NCBI GenBank assembly: GCA_017518705.1
Contig: JAFWUC010000059.1
Span: 1-30,658 of the forward strand
DNA length: 30,658 bases
Direction of reading: 5' to 3'
Source of the DNA: Clostridia bacterium
GTDB taxonomy: Bacteria; Bacillota_A; Clostridia; Christensenellales; Aristaeellaceae
Shown here piece after piece: positions 14,759 through 24,860 of the stretch. Each line of letters opens with the position of its first letter. The first letter of the stretch is position 1. The position numbers were made by a program, and so were the translations under genes. A model generated the notes under the pieces. That model did no database searches. It saw only the letters and a list, made by a program, of their open reading frames with translations, and had not been told where the DNA came from.

Positions 14759-14788
14759 ATCGACGACCGGAAACGGGTTGTCGATTTT
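14759..14788 (+). terminator. Hairpin after murD, weak terminator or attenuator
   Basis: ATCGACGACC (14759-14768) pairs with GGTTGTCGAT (14776-14785; one G-U pair) around seven bases, with a short T run. It lies 28 bases before the divIB start, so it may dampen read-through more than stop it. Confidence 0.5.
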
Positions 14789-14815
14789 GTGTCTGAAAGC
14801 GAAGGGGAGGGCAAT

Positions 14816-15595
14816 ATGGGTAAAACCGCCGAAAGAGACGGACGTACCGCAACAATAGTGATCGTGGCGTGCATAGTGCTTATAGCGGCGCTGCTGCTCA
14901 TCTACGCGCTTCCCGCCAGCCGGGTCAAGACCGTGCATGTGAGCTATGTGGGCGCCGCGCGGGACAAAGCCGCGGGCATGGGACTGACAGACACGGATTT
15001 CGTGCGTGCCAGCGGTGTCACGGGGCAGAAGAGCGGCAGCAAGAGCGAGTGGGAAGACCAGGCAAAGCACGGCGTGGCGTCCCTGGGCTATTTCAAGCTT
15101 GACGAGGTCAGATTAAGCGGCAGCAGCGCGAATCTTATAATCAGCGCGAGGACGCCCCTTGCCACCATTTCGACCGCGGGCAAGTATGTGACGCTGGACG
15201 AGGACAAATACGTGCTGACCATTTCGGACAGGCTGACAGGCACGGAACCCATAAAGGTGTTCGGCGCGGAGCTGCGGTATCCCGCTCAGGGTGAAGTGAC
15301 AACCGGCGTAAATTCAAGGCTGGACGACGCGCTAATCATAGCCAAGGTCATCCGCGACAACGGGCTGACCGGCGTGTTTACGGAAATATCCATGCTGGAC
15401 AACCAGGAAGTAAGGCTCGCTACATATAAAAATGTGCCGGTTAAGATAAACCTGCGGTTTGACGTGGCGACTTCGCTCGACATTGCCAAAAGCATGCTTG
15501 ACAAGGGCGTGAACGACGGCAGCATAGAGGTCGCGGGTGAGAACGGCTTCCACAAACCGGCTCCGGACTTCTTCCAGTCATCCAACGGCATGTAG
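14816..15595 (+). CDS. divIB: DivIB/FtsQ-like division protein
   Basis: 259 residues from ATG 14816 (GGGGAGG at 14804-14810); an upstream GTG at 14789 is less likely. DivIB/FtsQ is a single-span septal protein whose outer POTRA and beta domains bind FtsL and DivIC. A short cytoplasmic head is followed by a membrane segment (about 12-34) and an extracellular part beginning SRVKTVHVSYVG, a POTRA-like start. The region ISTAGKYVTLDEDKYVLTIS resembles the FtsQ motif in which the default hydrophobic residue or tryptophan is followed by a lipid-distal beta strand. Overall identity is low. Position between murD and ftsA-ftsZ supports the call. Confidence 0.75.
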   Translation: MGKTAERDGRTATIVIVACIVLIAALLLIYALPASRVKTVHVSYVGAARDKAAGMGLTDTDFVRASGVTGQKSGSKSEWEDQAKHGVASLGYFKLDEVRLSGSSANLIISARTPLATISTAGKYVTLDEDKYVLTISDRLTGTEPIKVFGAELRYPAQGEVTTGVNSRLDDALIIAKVIRDNGLTGVFTEISMLDNQEVRLATYKNVPVKINLRFDVATSLDIAKSMLDKGVNDGSIEVAGENGFHKPAPDFFQSSNGM

Positions 15596-15638
15596 AAAAA
15601 TTATTTGTAATACTTTTGAAATATTTCCATAAAACATA

Positions 15639-15667
15639 TTTACAATTTCTGCCCCGGGGAGTATAAT
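15639..15667 (+). promoter_or_regulatory. ftsA-ftsZ promoter
   Basis: TTTACA (15639-15644), 17-base spacer, TATAAT (15662-15667). It sits in an AT-rich gap of 126 bases after divIB, so ftsA and ftsZ can be transcribed apart from the rest of the cluster. About 50 bases of leader remain before ATG 15722. Confidence 0.75.
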
Positions 15668-15721
15668 ACCCACATAGTGAATAGGGGCACAGGCAGATTT
15701 GCCGGGAGAAGCAAACAATAG

Positions 15722-16948
15722 ATGAAGACGAGGGTAGCGGCTATCGAGTTCGGCACCTCGAAAATAGTTACCGTTATTGCCCAAAGCAGCACCAGAAGCA
15801 ATCATTGTCAGATAGTGAGCTGCGGCAAGGTGAACTATGCCGGATACGGCTCGGGGGACTGGACAGACTGGGATAGTTTAAATAAAGCCATATACAACTC
15901 CATTATAGCGGCGCAAAGCGATGCAGGCACGCCTATAAAAGATATATATATCGGCGTTCCCTGCGAATTTATGCATGTAAGGTGCGCCGAGGCCGAGGTG
16001 CCCATAAAGGGCGAAAACGGCCGGGTCAGCATAGAAGACATTCAGGCAGTGGAGGACATGGCGGCGGACGTCATGAACTTCAAGGATTCGGACGACTACG
16101 TGATCCACCGCTCGCCCGCCTGGTACAGCGTGGACAGAGGCGCCAAGACCATGGAACCCCAGGGCATGAAAGGCAATTACCTTTCCGCCAGGGTATCGTT
16201 CATAATCGCGAGCGCTGACTTTGTGGACGACATGCGGGACATCATGGGGCACGTGGGCATCACCATAAACGGTTTTCTGTCCCCCGCTTTGGGCGAACAG
16301 CTTTTGTCCACCGATCCCGCCGAGCGGGACGCGGGCTGCGTGTTCATAGACGCGGGCATGTACAACACCGAGATCTCCGTGCTCAGGGGCGACGCTATAG
16401 TGCATCACGCGGTGCTGCCTGTGGGCGGAAACGACATAACCAGCTACCTTGCGGACGAACTCGAGATCCGTTATGACGAGGCGGAAGAATTGAAGCGCGC
16501 GGTCGTGGTGGGGGAAAAGTCCAAATCCACGCTGCTGAATCCCCAGGGGAAGAACAGCGCGCTAAGCCAGTACAAACCCGAGGTAGTGTGCAAGCTGGTG
16601 GAGGTCGCGCTGGAAAAGACCGCCAACGTGATAAGAAAGGTGATAGAGAGCGCCAAGAGTGAACTGGCTCTTAAGAGCGTCGTCTACGTGACGGGCGGCG
16701 GGCTGGCATGCCTGAGGGGCGCGGCGGATTACCTGGAAAGCTACCTGGGCAGGAAAGTCAAACTGGTGGACGACCTGCCGACAAACAAACTCAAAAGCCC
16801 GGAGTACGCCAGTACGCTGGGGCTGGTGGATCTGATATTCGACTCCATAGAGCAGAGATATGACGAACAGCAGACGCTGCCTATGAGAGCTCTGGATACA
16901 TTCAAGGGACTCTTTTCCAAGAACCGTCCCGATGAAGACGAAGAATAG
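15722..16948 (+). CDS. ftsA: Cell-division protein FtsA
   Basis: 408 residues. FtsA is an actin-like ATPase that anchors FtsZ to the membrane. [15 protein letters not shown] is the first phosphate loop, [16 protein letters not shown] the second, and [14 protein letters not shown] the adenosine motif. Domain 1C lies near 85-165. The C-terminal [13 protein letters not shown] is an amphipathic helix of the sort that inserts in the membrane. E8 replaces the D of the usual DxGT/S motif, a mild change. ATG 15722 is preceded by a GGGAGAAG site. ftsZ starts 29 bases on. Confidence 0.92.
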   Translation: MKTRVAAIEFGTSKIVTVIAQSSTRSNHCQIVSCGKVNYAGYGSGDWTDWDSLNKAIYNSIIAAQSDAGTPIKDIYIGVPCEFMHVRCAEAEVPIKGENGRVSIEDIQAVEDMAADVMNFKDSDDYVIHRSPAWYSVDRGAKTMEPQGMKGNYLSARVSFIIASADFVDDMRDIMGHVGITINGFLSPALGEQLLSTDPAERDAGCVFIDAGMYNTEISVLRGDAIVHHAVLPVGGNDITSYLADELEIRYDEAEELKRAVVVGEKSKSTLLNPQGKNSALSQYKPEVVCKLVEVALEKTANVIRKVIESAKSELALKSVVYVTGGGLACLRGAADYLESYLGRKVKLVDDLPTNKLKSPEYASTLGLVDLIFDSIEQRYDEQQTLPMRALDTFKGLFSKNRPDEDEE

Positions 16949-16977
16949 CAAGAAATTATAGTTTAGGGGGATGCCTT

Positions 16978-18276
<1,299 letters not shown>

Positions 18277-18337
18277 TACAGTCTGACCGCATATGGCGGG
18301 GGAGGATTCCCTCGCCTATTGTAATGGAGGAAAAACC

Positions 18338-19393
18338 ATGGACATCACCAGGATCGACAGGAATTTTCTGCGGGGCAGCGTATTCGAAGCAAAGGATTTC
18401 GAGTGGTATGACGTGCTTGAAAAGCCGTTTGAGATCAGGGGTCTTGCGGTGCATGAGGGAGAAAAGTTCTGCCGTCTGCCCTTGACGCTGCTGCCCAGGC
18501 TGTCCGACGGCGTAAACACCCTGGCCTGGCACACCGCGGGCGGACGCGTGCGCTTTGAAATGGATTCGGCAGCGCTGGCGTTCAGGGTCAGAAGCCTGAA
18601 TACGGGCATGATGAGCCATATGCCGCTGACCGGCAGCGCGGGCATAGACGTGTATTCAGACGGCGTTTTCGTTGCTTCCGTGCGTCCCGCAAACGACAGG
18701 GGCGGATATTTCGAAGGCACTGCGAACCTGGGAGAAGGCCTGCATTCGGTGGAGGTGAACCTGCCCCTGTACAACGGTATCACAAACATGTATGTGGGTG
18801 TGCCCAGGGGAAAAAGCGTGTCTGCACCCAAAAAGTACGGCATAGACGTGCCCGTGGTGTATTACGGTTCTTCGATCACGCAGGGTGGCTGCGCCTCACG
18901 TCCCGGCAACAGTTATCAGGGCTTCATATCCCGCTGGCTGGATTCTGACCACATCAACCTGGGCTTCTCCGGAAATGCCAAGGGGGAAAACGAGATGGCG
19001 GAGTATATCGCTTCGCTCAGGATGAGCGCGTTCGTGCTGGACTACGACCACAATGCACCGAACCCGGAACACCTTAAGGCTACTCACGAAAACTTCTTTA
19101 AGACGATCCGTGCCGCACAGCCGCAGCTGCCCATAGTGATAGTGTCCAGACCCGACTGGGGACACGACGCGGAAGATGCGAAAAAAAGAAGGGCGGTCTG
19201 CCGCCGGACTTATCTGAATGCCCTGAAAGCGGGAGACAAAAACGTGTTTTACGTCAACGGGTACCGGTTGTTTGGCGCAAAGGACAGCGATGCCTGCACC
19301 GTAGACGGCACGCATCCCAACGATCTGGGCTTCTACAAGATGGCAAAGACCATATATCCCGTGCTGCGCGCCGCGCTGGAGACGAAAAAATGA
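18338..19393 (+). CDS. SGNH/GDSL-type hydrolase with N-terminal beta domain
   Basis: 351 residues from ATG 18338 (GGAGG 18326-18330). No signal peptide is seen, so it is probably cytoplasmic. Residues 1-165 form a beta-rich domain, and 170-350 an SGNH esterase domain: block I YYGSSIT with nucleophile S179, block II NLGFSGNA (G209), block III DYDHNA (N239), and block V DGTHPND (D323, H326). All four catalytic and oxyanion positions are present. This architecture is common among deacetylases and esterases acting on carbohydrates in gut Firmicutes; the substrate cannot be told. It overlaps the next gene by four bases. Confidence 0.85.
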   Translation: MDITRIDRNFLRGSVFEAKDFEWYDVLEKPFEIRGLAVHEGEKFCRLPLTLLPRLSDGVNTLAWHTAGGRVRFEMDSAALAFRVRSLNTGMMSHMPLTGSAGIDVYSDGVFVASVRPANDRGGYFEGTANLGEGLHSVEVNLPLYNGITNMYVGVPRGKSVSAPKKYGIDVPVVYYGSSITQGGCASRPGNSYQGFISRWLDSDHINLGFSGNAKGENEMAEYIASLRMSAFVLDYDHNAPNPEHLKATHENFFKTIRAAQPQLPIVIVSRPDWGHDAEDAKKRRAVCRRTYLNALKAGDKNVFYVNGYRLFGAKDSDACTVDGTHPNDLGFYKMAKTIYPVLRAALETKK

Positions 19394-20160
19394 CCTTTGA
19401 GGAATACAACGCGCTTTTGAGCCTGATAATGGACACGGCAAAGCTCATGCTGGTCTCAGGCGCGGAGGTCTATAGGGTAGAGGACACTGTGACGCGCTTG
19501 GTCTGCGCTTACGGCGGGACCAAGCCCCAGGTCACTGCGGTGCCCTCCAACATAATCGTGACCTGCGAGTTTGAAGGCGTGGAGCACTGTTCCTCGCGCA
19601 GGGTATCAGAAAGCGAGACCGACATGGAACTGCTTGACAGGCTCAACAACCTGTCAAGGGAACTGTGCGCCGAAACGCCGGACATTTCCAAAGCCAGGAG
19701 CATGTTCGAGGCGGCAGTCACCAAGAAAGAGCGCACGACCCTGCAGCTGTGCCTGATCTATGCGTTCACCAGCGCGGCGTTCACCATGTTTTTCGGCGGC
19801 GTGTGGCTGGATGCGCTGGCAAGCATGCTGATCGGCGGCTTGCTGTACTGGGTCAAGCGGGCGATCACTGCCCAGGGCGTCGGAAACAAGGTATTCGTGG
19901 TGCTGCTGGGCGGCGCGTTCGCGGCGCTGACGGCTGCGGTGAGCGTGAGGCTGGGTCTCGGCAGGGACGCAGACAAGATCATTATAGGCGTCGTCATGCT
20001 GTTGGTGCCGGGTGTTGAGCTGCTCAACGGCTTCAGGGATTTTATATCGGGCGATATACAGGCGGCCGTAATGCATATTTCGGAGGCGCTGTTCCTGGGA
20101 ATAGTGCTGGCGCTGGGCGCTGCGGGCATGCTCACCGTAGCGGGCAAGATAGGGCTGTAG
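19390..20160 (+). CDS. ThrE-family exporter, larger subunit (YjjP-like)
   Basis: 256 residues. The N-terminal soluble part (AKLMLVSGAEVYRVEDTVTRLV) is the signature of the threonine/serine exporter family, where a split pair like YjjP-YjjB in E. coli exports small molecules such as succinate, and ThrE exports threonine and serine. About five membrane segments follow residue 115; PGVELLNGFRDFISGD corresponds to the conserved P-G-x-x-x-x-N-x-x-x-D motif. It is coupled to the hydrolase gene by a four-base overlap and to the small subunit ten bases after its stop. The exported substrate is unknown. Confidence 0.85.
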   Translation: MTFEEYNALLSLIMDTAKLMLVSGAEVYRVEDTVTRLVCAYGGTKPQVTAVPSNIIVTCEFEGVEHCSSRRVSESETDMELLDRLNNLSRELCAETPDISKARSMFEAAVTKKERTTLQLCLIYAFTSAAFTMFFGGVWLDALASMLIGGLLYWVKRAITAQGVGNKVFVVLLGGAFAALTAAVSVRLGLGRDADKIIIGVVMLLVPGVELLNGFRDFISGDIQAAVMHISEALFLGIVLALGAAGMLTVAGKIGL

Positions 20161-20169
20161 GTGGTGCCT

Positions 20170-20622
20170 ATGCTGAGTAAATGGATCTTGCCGCTCGTCT
20201 GGGCTGCTTCGGGTTCGTTCGGATTCGCGTTTATATACCATATGCGGGGCAAAAAGCTGTGGTACAATGCTTTGGGCGGCGCGATGACATGGCTGGTATA
20301 TCTGCTGAGCATGGAGACGGGGCTTAACGAAGGCGTATGTTACGCCATCGCCGCGGCTGTGGGTACACTGTATTCCGAGATCATGGCCCGTGCGCTCAAG
20401 ACGCCGGTGACCACCTTCGTCATCGCCGTAAACATTCCCATGGTGCCCGGCGGCTCGATGTTTTACAGCTTACTGGGGCTGCTGGAGAACCACATAGACG
20501 TATTTGTCCAAAAAGGAAAATATGCCCTAGGCGTATCGGTGGCGATAGCCATGGGCATATTCGTGGCGACTATGGCGTTCAGACTGGCGAAAAACGCGTT
20601 TTCCCGCAAAAAAGCTTATTGA
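20170..20622 (+). CDS. ThrE-family exporter, smaller subunit (YjjB-like)
   Basis: 150 residues from ATG 20170, with AGGTGG a few bases before; GTG 20161 is a possible earlier start. Four membrane segments fit the YjjB/DUF3815-type half of the split exporter. SGSFGFAFIYHMRGKKLWYN and NIPMVPGGSMFYSL match the conserved early and late motifs of this half. It should pair with the preceding gene product. Its stop overlaps the end of the convergent Hsp70-like gene by seven bases, with no terminator between. Confidence 0.85.
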   Translation: MLSKWILPLVWAASGSFGFAFIYHMRGKKLWYNALGGAMTWLVYLLSMETGLNEGVCYAIAAAVGTLYSEIMARALKTPVTTFVIAVNIPMVPGGSMFYSLLGLLENHIDVFVQKGKYALGVSVAIAMGIFVATMAFRLAKNAFSRKKAY

Positions 20623-22508
20623 ACTATGGGCATTTCCACGCTTCTGGCCATTTGGACTATCTGGGATTCCAGGGAGATGGTCACGTCGTTTACCAGCTGA
20701 GTGACGAACTCGGGCTTCTGCATGGTGCGCACCAGTTCTTCCTCGATGCTCTTACGCTGTTTGGAAGAAGAAAGGCTGCTTTTCAGGGATGAGCCGACCA
20801 GCTTACGCATAAGGCGGGGCAGGTCGGCTTTTCTGACCGCATTGTCCACGGCCTTTTTGCCCACGAAACCGACGATCAGCCCGATAATCGCGCCTGCCAG
20901 CAGGCCGACGGGGCCTTCGGTCAGCAGCGCCACGGAGCCGCCTCCGCAGAGCACGGCGGTGACGGAAGCGGAAACTATGTATGTCAGAGTGGAGATGAAC
21001 CGGTTCTCCATCATTATGTCCATCTTTTCGGGACCCGCCAGGTAATGCACCGCGCTTAAGGACATGGACGACCTGTCCACGCTGTGGGCGTGGCAGATCT
21101 CGTCCAGGCGGGGCTGCAGACGGCTGAACAGCTGACGGCACCAGTCGCTGACCACGGGTTTCAGTTCCTCGATCCGGTCGAGCGACTTTAGCAGTTTGTC
21201 CGTGCCGTCGATTATCGGGGCATCCAATTCGTCTATCGTGCGGATCTCGCCCTTTTTCCATCTGTCCAGCGCGTCCATGACCACGTCGTTGATTATCCGG
21301 CCGGACAGGGCGCTGGCCATTGGCACGGTGAGCCAGGACAGAGATTCTTCCACCAGTTTTTTGATCTCTCCGCTTTTGAAGAAAGCGTCTATATCCTCGT
21401 AAAAATCACTCAGCCGCTTGTCCACGCGGCCCGCGTAAGCCAGCCCCTTGGCGATGGAGTACTCGGGTTCGGGACACAGCACGATGGTGGCGTCGGGGAA
21501 TTCCTGGGCGCAGGCGGTCTTGAAAAAGCCCATGCGTGACGCGCCGCCGGTAAGTATCACCAGTTCCGGCGGATTCTCGCTCGTAGCCAGCCGGGCGTGC
21601 CGCATAAGGTCGCTTAAACACTCCTGGAAGGTGGCGCCGTGCAGCTCGTCCATGGGCGTGGATATGATATTGAGCATCTTTTCCTCGTCCAGCTCGAACT
21701 TGAGTTTAACGGGTTCGTCGTAGTATATGGTCTCCGACGCTACGCAGGGAGTGGTCTGCCAGCGGGCCTCGTCGAGGAAATACTGCTCTTTCAGCCGCCT
21801 GGCGCCGATCTCGCAGCGGTTTTTCCAGGAAGCGGATTCCTGGAACACGCTCAGTATCTCGTCTTTCCGGGGGCTTTTGCTGACTGCCTTTTCCAGCATG
21901 CACGCCTCTATGAGGCCGCCGCCCAGGGATACGTCCCCGAAAGTGCCGATGTCGGACTCCCTGCCGTTGATTATGTAGGCAAAATCGGTGGTGGAGGAAC
22001 CGATGTCTATTATGAGCGCGTTTTTGCTGAGCAGTTCCGGCGCGACGGACAGGTTGTGGGAGTAACGGGCGTAAAAGAACGCCGCGCGGCTCTCGGACAC
22101 TATATGCACGTTTGAAAAGCCCGCCTTGCGCATTATTTCGGCGTAGCGTTCCCTGTCGTTGGGTTTCCAGCCGGCTGGGCAGCCCACGGTCACGTACGTT
22201 TCCTTGCCGAACAGCTCCGGGTCTTCCTTTTCCAGGGCGGCTTTTATGCCGTAGGCGAAGCGTTCGATGTCCCTTTCCGCGTCCAGAGTGGTAAGGTAGC
22301 GGCTTTTGAAGCGGCTCCGCAGGTGCACGACCCTGGGGTCGAGCAGGGCTTCTTCGCCGACCTTGACTGTGGTAGAGCTCATGCCCACCACGGATATTAT
22401 GCTTCCCTGCCCGTTTATCGGCAGGATGACGGGCTCTATAACACTGTTTTCTTCCAGCAGCGCGACGCAGCTTTCCCCGTCGCCTATGTCTATACCGATG
22501 TAGCGCAT
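20616..22508 (-). CDS. Membrane-anchored Hsp70-like ATPase
   Basis: 630 residues. The N-terminal 370 residues are an Hsp70-type actin-fold ATPase: YIGIDIGDGESCVAL (phosphate 1), TVGCPAGWKPNDRERY and SESRAAFF (connect 1, like the NEPTAAAL region of DnaK), ALIIDIGSSTTDFAY (phosphate 2) and LVILTGGASRMGFFK (adenosine). The normal Hsp70 peptide-binding beta domain is not recognisable. Instead there is a helical region (about 370-500), a membrane hairpin (about 506-524 and 530-550, with a Gly-rich GPVGLLAGAIIGLIVGFVG) and a helical cytoplasmic tail. Its start lies inside the end of the upstream GrpE-like gene (19-base overlap), implying co-translation. No DnaJ-like gene is near. The client or target is unknown. 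Confidence 0.8.
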   Translation of the reverse strand: MRYIGIDIGDGESCVALLEENSVIEPVILPINGQGSIISVVGMSSTTVKVGEEALLDPRVVHLRSRFKSRYLTTLDAERDIERFAYGIKAALEKEDPELFGKETYVTVGCPAGWKPNDRERYAEIMRKAGFSNVHIVSESRAAFFYARYSHNLSVAPELLSKNALIIDIGSSTTDFAYIINGRESDIGTFGDVSLGGGLIEACMLEKAVSKSPRKDEILSVFQESASWKNRCEIGARRLKEQYFLDEARWQTTPCVASETIYYDEPVKLKFELDEEKMLNIISTPMDELHGATFQECLSDLMRHARLATSENPPELVILTGGASRMGFFKTACAQEFPDATIVLCPEPEYSIAKGLAYAGRVDKRLSDFYEDIDAFFKSGEIKKLVEESLSWLTVPMASALSGRIINDVVMDALDRWKKGEIRTIDELDAPIIDGTDKLLKSLDRIEELKPVVSDWCRQLFSRLQPRLDEICHAHSVDRSSMSLSAVHYLAGPEKMDIMMENRFISTLTYIVSASVTAVLCGGGSVALLTEGPVGLLAGAIIGLIVGFVGKKAVDNAVRKADLPRLMRKLVGSSLKSSLSSSKQRKSIEEELVRTMQKPEFVTQLVNDVTISLESQIVQMARSVEMPIVQ

Positions 22509-23308
22509 TGCACTTCTCCGTTCTCGGCGATATTGAGTATGGCCATGCCCTTGGCTACCAGCTGCCCCTCCTTGACCACGGCGGGCACTATCGTGCGCGT
22601 CTCGCGCTTGGTGGGCATCACGTCAAACAGGGCCTGATTGTCCTGAGTATATTCGAGGAAGTCGTAGCCCTTGCTTATTGACAGCGTGGTGATGGCGGTC
22701 ATCAGTTCGTCCGGCACACTGGACGGGTCTTCACGCTTGAGGCTTGCGGCAAGGGTGATGATCCTGAGCATGGAATCGTCACCGTCGGTGTTTTCGGTGG
22801 GTATGGACAAAAACGCGTCAAGATCCCGGTCTATGGCCTGCATGCGCCGCTCGGCAAGGGACAAAAGCGCGTTCATGTCCACCGATTCGGCGGCAGTGAC
22901 CTGAGCGTCTTTGCGGGGCAGGAAGTAAGCGACCAGCCCCAGCGCGGCGGAAACGATCACGAACAGCGCCCAGACGATCTTCTTTTCCTGCCACATCATG
23001 TATACTGCAGCCAGGGCTATAAGCACGCTCAGTGCGGCGAAAAGCAGATTGACGGTAAACAGCTTGCCCTTCTGCCGTCTGAGCTGCGGGGGATTCAGCG
23101 TGTCGAAAGCGGATATCATGCCGCCTTCGTGGGAAAACAGTATGCTGCCCAGCTGCTTGGCGTTGGACGTGGGCAGCTGGGAAAGCGTGAGAGCCTGGGT
23201 CTCGCTTATCATGCCGTTCAACGTTTGCGCCGCTTCGCTGGGCGGCAGGGTGTCGGCTATGCGGCTGCTTTCCCTAAGCGCTCTGAAATGCTCTGATGCA
23301 AGTGCCAT
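22490..23308 (-). CDS. Membrane protein with GrpE-like C-terminal region
   Basis: 272 residues from ATG at 23308 (CGGAG just upstream). A soluble N-terminus (1-83) is followed by two membrane segments (84-104, 111-130) and a C-terminal soluble half. The half starts with a helix containing AERRMQAIDRDLDAFL, then a helix pair (180-215), and ends NQALFDVMPTKRETRTIVPA-VVKEGQLVAKG. That pattern follows the helix and beta-wing order of GrpE (FDPxxHxAV...GTVxxVxxxGYxLxxR). GrpE is the nucleotide-exchange factor of DnaK, and the Hsp70-like gene is encoded immediately downstream with overlap. The similarity is remote; a biotinyl-like beta fold is the alternative reading of the last 30 residues. Confidence 0.6.
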   Translation of the reverse strand: MALASEHFRALRESSRIADTLPPSEAAQTLNGMISETQALTLSQLPTSNAKQLGSILFSHEGGMISAFDTLNPPQLRRQKGKLFTVNLLFAALSVLIALAAVYMMWQEKKIVWALFVIVSAALGLVAYFLPRKDAQVTAAESVDMNALLSLAERRMQAIDRDLDAFLSIPTENTDGDDSMLRIITLAASLKREDPSSVPDELMTAITTLSISKGYDFLEYTQDNQALFDVMPTKRETRTIVPAVVKEGQLVAKGMAILNIAENGEVQCATSV

Positions 23309-23327
23309 TTTTATACTCCGTTATCAT

Positions 23328-23343
23328 GCGCCGGAAACGGCGC
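23328..23343 (-). promoter_or_regulatory. Hairpin in the leader of the GrpE-like/Hsp70-like operon
   Basis: GCGCCG (23328-23333) and CGGCGC (23338-23343) pair perfectly around four bases. It lies between the promoter and the start codon of the minus-strand operon, about 20 bases before its ATG, so it could affect ribosome access or mRNA stability. Confidence 0.4.
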
Positions 23344-23366
23344 GGTCATTACAACTACCCAACTAT

Positions 23367-23395
23367 ATTATACCACATTTCGTATTCCGTTTCAA
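23367..23395 (-). promoter_or_regulatory. Promoter of the GrpE-like/Hsp70-like operon
   Basis: On the minus strand TTGAAA (23395-23390), a 17-base spacer and TATAAT (23372-23367), with TGG before the -10 (extended). This is a near-consensus housekeeping promoter. No CIRCE or CtsR repeat is seen next to it, so the operon is probably not part of the classic heat-shock regulons. Confidence 0.8.
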
Positions 23396-23460
23396 CCTTG
23401 GGGCTAAGGGGAGCTTCGTCATCGTGACAGGTTTGCCGGCAAGGGAAATGCCTGATACGG

Positions 23461-23492
23461 ATAAAGCCCGAAACCGGAGTTTCGGGCTTTAT
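23461..23492 (-). terminator. Terminator after the M16 peptidase gene
   Basis: A perfect inverted repeat with 14-base arms (ATAAAGCCCGAAAC and its complement) around four bases, 43 bases beyond the peptidase stop. The T run is short (TTTAT) on either strand. Confidence 0.75.
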
Positions 23493-23534
23493 GTAAGTCT
23501 TTTGTATTTCTCAAAATATAAAAGGGCTTGCGGA

Positions 23535-24800
23535 TCAGCACGCTTCGCCTTTGAGCAGTTCGTCGCTTACCTTGTCAACGCCCGCGCCGACAAGCGCGGC
23601 GCTGCGGGGAGCGGCAGCAAGGCTTGCCGCGAGGGAATTGACTTCGTCCAAGGTCACCTTTTTGAAGCCCGCGCTCATCTCTTCCAGCGACAGGGTCTGG
23701 TCAAGCATCAGCAGCCGCCGTCCTGCGAGTTTCATGCGGGCGGAAGACTGTTCCATGCCCATTATGAGCTGGGACAGGGTCTGCTGCTTGGCCATCTCGA
23801 ATTCCTGGGAAGTAACTCCCTTTTCGGCGATTAGCCGGATCTCGGCGTTCAGCAGTTTTACGACTTCGCCGGCGTTGTTCGGGCTCGCTCCCGCGTACAG
23901 GAAGAACATGCCCGCGGGGAGGGTGGAGCCTATGGAAGAGTACACGCTGTAGGCGAGACCGCGCTCTTCGCGGATAGTCTGGAACAGCCTGCTGGACTGG
24001 CTGCCGCCCAGGATCGACGAGAGGATGCTCCAGGCGTAGTTGTTTTTGTCGCCTGCCTTTGGGCCGGGGAAGCCGATGCAGATGTGGATCTGCTCGATAT
24101 CCTTGCCCTTGCGCAGTATCCGGGGAGCGGCTTTGGGCGCGCGGAACACCCGGCGTTTTTTGCCAAGGGGCTGCCACGCTCCGTACAGGCTGTTTGCCTG
24201 GGCGATGAAAGCGTCCCAGTCGTAGTTGCCGGCGATCGCCAGCACCGCGCCTTCGGGACGGTAGCGCCCGGCCATGTAATCGGTTATGTCCTCCCTGGAA
24301 AAGCTCTTCACGTTCCGCGCGGAGCCGAGCACGGGGCGGCTTAAGCGGGAAGAGGGGAACTGTGCCTGGTTAAGCAGCTCGAACACCAGGTCATCGGGCG
24401 TGTCTTCCGCCATGGAGATCTCTTCGAGCACCACGCCTTTTTCCTTTTCGATGTCCTCGGAGTCGAGACGGGAATTCAGCACCAGGTCGGAGATCATGTC
24501 CATCGCCAGCGGGATATGCTCAGTGAGCACGCGGGTGTAGAAACAGGTGTTTTCCACGTCCGTGAACGCGTTCAACAGCCCGCCTACCGCGTCCATTTCC
24601 TGAGCGATCTGTTTTGCGGAGCGCTTATAAGTGCCCTTGAACAGCATATGCTCGATAAAATGGCTGATGCCGTTTTGCTGCCTGGTCTCGTATATGCTGC
24701 CGCTGTCTACCCAGAGCCCCAAAGAAGCGGTGCGTATTCCGGGCATGGGCACGCCGATTATCCTCAGTCCGTTGTCAAGTGTAAAGCGCTGAAACTCCAT
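23535..24800 (-). CDS. mlpA: M16-family zinc peptidase (MlpA-like)
   Basis: 421 residues. M16 peptidases are cytoplasmic metallopeptidases with two similar halves. The inverted zinc motif HFIEH supplies H47, E50 and H51, and the third ligand is E126 or E127 in VVLEEISMAEDTP, about 76 residues later as expected. NAFTDVENTCFYTRV precedes it. The second half has IGFPGPKAGDKNNYA, LGGSQSSRLFQTIREERGLAYSV split by a short gap in conservation, and a C-terminal helical end. The active chain is complete. It follows pnp as in B. subtilis, where the homologue is called MlpA (YmxG). A strong RBS (GGAGG) precedes ATG 24800. Confidence 0.9.
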   Translation of the reverse strand: MEFQRFTLDNGLRIIGVPMPGIRTASLGLWVDSGSIYETRQQNGISHFIEHMLFKGTYKRSAKQIAQEMDAVGGLLNAFTDVENTCFYTRVLTEHIPLAMDMISDLVLNSRLDSEDIEKEKGVVLEEISMAEDTPDDLVFELLNQAQFPSSRLSRPVLGSARNVKSFSREDITDYMAGRYRPEGAVLAIAGNYDWDAFIAQANSLYGAWQPLGKKRRVFRAPKAAPRILRKGKDIEQIHICIGFPGPKAGDKNNYAWSILSSILGGSQSSRLFQTIREERGLAYSVYSSIGSTLPAGMFFLYAGASPNNAGEVVKLLNAEIRLIAEKGVTSQEFEMAKQQTLSQLIMGMEQSSARMKLAGRRLLMLDQTLSLEEMSAGFKKVTLDEVNSLAASLAAAPRSAALVGAGVDKVSDELLKGEAC

Positions 24801-24818
24801 TTTACCTCCGATAATACT

Positions 24819-24846
24819 AAAGACAGCCGCGTGAACGGCTGCCTTT
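24819..24846 (-). terminator. Hairpin between pnp and the M16 peptidase gene
   Basis: CAGCCG (24824-24829) pairs with CGGCTG (24836-24841), extended by AAAG/CTTT across one mismatch. The T run is weak, so partial termination or an mRNA 3' protecting hairpin is likely. Confidence 0.45.
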
Positions 24847-24860
24847 ATCAGAAATCCGGT

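Noticed and set aside
18290..18325. Terminator after ftsZ
   Set aside because: A GC-rich hairpin (GGCGGGG with CCTCGCC) is possible near 18296-18317, but no T run follows and the next ribosome site is directly adjacent.
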